This document shows positions 62,157 to 64,000 of a stretch of 64,000 bases of DNA, in pieces. Made by a program: the position numbers and the translations under genes. Source of the DNA: Diacronema lutheri (taxonomy: Eukaryota > Haptophyta > Pavlovophyceae > Pavlovales > Pavlovaceae); assembly GCA_019448385.1 (NCBI GenBank), contig JAGTXO010000022.1:255501-319500 (forward strand), given 5' to 3'. How positions within the stretch are numbered: the stretch's first letter is position 1; each line of letters opens with the position of its first letter. The notes beneath the pieces were generated by a model. That model was not told where the DNA came from, did no database searches, and worked only from the letters and a program-made list of their open reading frames with translations.

Positions 62157-64000
62157 TCGCCCGCGTCGCCGGCCGGCGGCGGCGGTGGCGGCGGTGGCGG
62201 CGCGGCCACGGCGGCGGCAGCAGCGGCGGCGGCGGCGGTGGCGGCGGCGGCGGCGCCCAGCGCGGGCGGCGGCGGCGTGGCGGCGGCGGTGGCGGCGGCG
62301 GTGACGCCAGCGGCGGCCTTGGCGCCGCGCGTCTGCGGCGGCGTTTCGGCGCCATCGGGGCTGCCCCCGCCGCGCACCGCGCTCGTGACCGCGCAGACGC
62401 CGCCCGGCGCACGATCGCTGGCCGCGCCGGTCAGCGCGACGCGGAGGCGCTCGCCGACAGCGTACATGTCCGCCACGCTGAACGTGCGCGGCGCGGACGA
62501 GCAGCCCGCCGCGGCGAGCGCGTCGTTGAGCGCGCCCACTATCGCGAGGCCGCACGTCGCGCCACGCTGCGCCGCCTCGTTGAGCAGCAGCGCGCGGCGC
62601 ACGCGCGAAATGTCGAGACCCGCCGCGTGCAGCGTGGCAGTTATCGCCTTGGCGAGCATGAGCGCCTGCCTGCAGGGCGACGCGAGCGTGTCGACGAGCA
62701 CCGCGTCGTAGCGATGCTCGCCCGCGCGCGCGACGCGCACAAGGCGCAACGCGGTGAAATGGCCGGAGGCGAGCTGCGCGCCGTCGTCACCGCCCGCGCC
62801 GCCGCGCTCGTCCGACGGGCTCCACACGCCGATGACAGCCTGCGTTGTCGCCTCGCTGCGCAGGCGGTGCAGCAGCGCGGCGCGCTCGGCGTCGTCCTGA
62901 AACACCGCGGGTTGCGCGGCGAGCGGCACGTGGCAGACATGCCCGCCGCCGGCCTGCCCGTGCACGCGCAGCACGACCTCGCAGCACGCGTCGACGGTTG
63001 AGGCGAGCATGTCGCCGCTGGCGATGCGCTCCACCTCTGCCTGCGGGAGGCCGGCGCTCGCGGCGGCGGCGGCCAGCCGGCGCGCAGCCGCGTCGCCCGC
63101 CCACGCAAGCAGCGCCGAGTTGGCGGGTTGGAGGGGAAGCTCAAGGGCGGCTGGTTCGGTGGCGGTAGCCTCGTTGGCAACGGGCACGTTGGCGGTGCGC
63201 GCGTTGGCGGCGGGCGCGGCGGCGATGGCTGGTGGGGCGGAAGACGCGCCCGCGGCGGCGGGCGCGGACGCGGCAGCGGCAGCGGCTAGTGGCGCGGGGA
63301 AAACGCCGTCGGTGGCAGGCGCGGAGGCGAATGCAGGAGCAACTAGTGGGGCGGGAAAATCGGCGGCAGGCGCGAAGGCGGATGCAGCAGCGGCTAGTGC
63401 GGCGGGGAAAACACCGTCGGCGGCAGGCGCGAAGGCGGATGCAGGAGCGCCCAGCGGGGCGCAGAAAACACCGTCGGCGGCAGGCGCGAAGGCGACAGCA
63501 GCAGCGGCCAGTGGAGCGGAGGCGCAGGGCCACGCGCGCGCCAGCCGTGCAAGCCCAAGCCGCGCGCGAGCGACGCACGCGCCGATGGCCGAGGCGGCGG
63601 CGCAGGCCACGACGTGGCCTGGCACCGGTGTGGCCAGCCGCTCGCGGGTGTGCACGTCGAGCCGCGCCCCACGCCAAGAGCGGCGGCGCGCTGAACGGAG
63701 GCGCGCGACCCCGATCGATCCGCCCGCGCACGCGCGCGCCGGCTCAGTGTGGCCAACGCGCGCCGCTATGCAAGGCGCGCGCGCGATAACGGCGGCTGTC
63801 GGCCGTGGCGTGCGCGTGGCGGCGCCGCGGCGACGGGCGCGGCACACGAGCCGCTCGGGCGCGCCGCCGCCGCGCGGCACGATGTCGAGCAGCACGGTCA
63901 CGCCGCGCGCGCGCGCGACCGCCGTGCACGCGAGCCGCACGGGCAGCGGCGGCCCGTCCGGGCGCGCGAGCGCCGCCACCTCGGCGTCGGTGAGGCTGTG
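51507..64000 (-). CDS. Giant Fanzor (TnpB-like nuclease) protein with Ulp1-like, YqaJ and chromo domains; 5' end outside window
   Basis: One open frame from the right edge to 53360, then a 128-bp phase-0 intron (aat/gtgcgc ... gcgcag) and a last exon 53231-51507; more than 4110 residues. Numbering from 63979. Cysteine-protease-like region: GHFTALRLV, VLVDTLASP, QRGATCGLAIV (about 405-480). Poly-Ala (about 610-635). YqaJ/lambda-exonuclease type nuclease: QRSPRWHDERWEEVTGS, GILGEAVAL, AFSPDGLAI, VLVEVKTLTK, RDQLQLGMHVLGV (about 1860-2060). Proline-rich linker, conserved unknown region, chromodomain (FRIRWRGYDESADTWEPEA, about 3125). Fanzor region from about 3250: TDGVAVHAVGTVL; RuvC-I Asp in VVAADPNMGNITTYS (about 3713); RuvC-II Glu in FVPEPYTSMHC (about 3895); zinc-ribbon Cys pair CPAC; RuvC-III Asp in VHRDYNAARNIF (about 3956); acidic Asp/Gly tail. 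The nuclease triad is intact. Inference: RNA-guided nuclease of a large DNA transposon. Multiple genes joined by unseen introns remain possible. Confidence 0.75.
62080..62158. repeat. GCG trinucleotide microsatellite
   Basis: About 26 consecutive gcg units, giving a pure Ala run on the minus strand inside the giant Fanzor gene. In frame, so length changes would be tolerated. Confidence 0.95.

Overview
The window is about 72% GC nuclear DNA from a photosynthetic eukaryote with a complex red-lineage plastid, most likely a haptophyte-type alga (a pelagophyte-like stramenopile is not excluded). The evidence is: spliceosomal introns of 90-280 bp with GT..AG ends and mostly gtgcg-type donors; eukaryotic gene families (GOT1, TEX9, MBD4-like glycosylase, AP2-like factors, F-box/ankyrin proteins); a signal peptide ending in a His-Ala-Phe plastid motif; and a light-harvesting-like domain. 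I resolved introns by hand by joining frames where donor, acceptor, codon phase and family homology all agree. Exon coordinates are given in the entries.

Layout. 1-10.6 kb: three copies of a composite module (F-box plus 27-residue ankyrin-like repeats, a GC-rich 3' segment, and a head-to-head reverse-transcriptase relic), with a truncated relic of a Fanzor-bearing element between them. 10.7-13.7 kb: two tandem AP2-like genes. 14.5-23.0 kb: one very large spliced gene that fuses cytochrome b5, a front-end desaturase, DUF1365, an FAD amine-oxidase-like enzyme and two cyclopropane-fatty-acid-synthase-type methyltransferases. 23.1-34.3 kb: a compact run of ordinary host genes, namely an aminotransferase, a plastid heme-oxygenase-fold protein, a CCR4/nocturnin-type phosphatase, an MBD4-like glycosylase, a small unknown, an LRR/coiled-coil protein, a secreted subtilase and GOT1. 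34.5-42 kb: a long G homopolymer, an unknown two-exon gene, a small inverted-repeat element and a gene-poor lower-GC stretch. 42.1-45.8 kb: the fourth, inverted module, with the only complete F-box/ankyrin gene. 45.9-51.1 kb: a divergent pair, a plastid RelA/SpoT homologue carrying a C-terminal light-harvesting-like domain, and TEX9. 51.5-64 kb: a giant Fanzor (eukaryotic TnpB) gene in one continuous frame with an Ulp1-like protease region, a YqaJ-type exonuclease and a chromodomain; it runs off the right edge.

Three things stand out: the fused lipid-modifying megaenzyme, the RSH-LHC fusion, and the giant Fanzor polyprotein with its relic. At this GC content stop codons are rare, so open length alone means little. 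Calls rest on motifs, on frame agreement across splice junctions, and on conservation between copies within the window.
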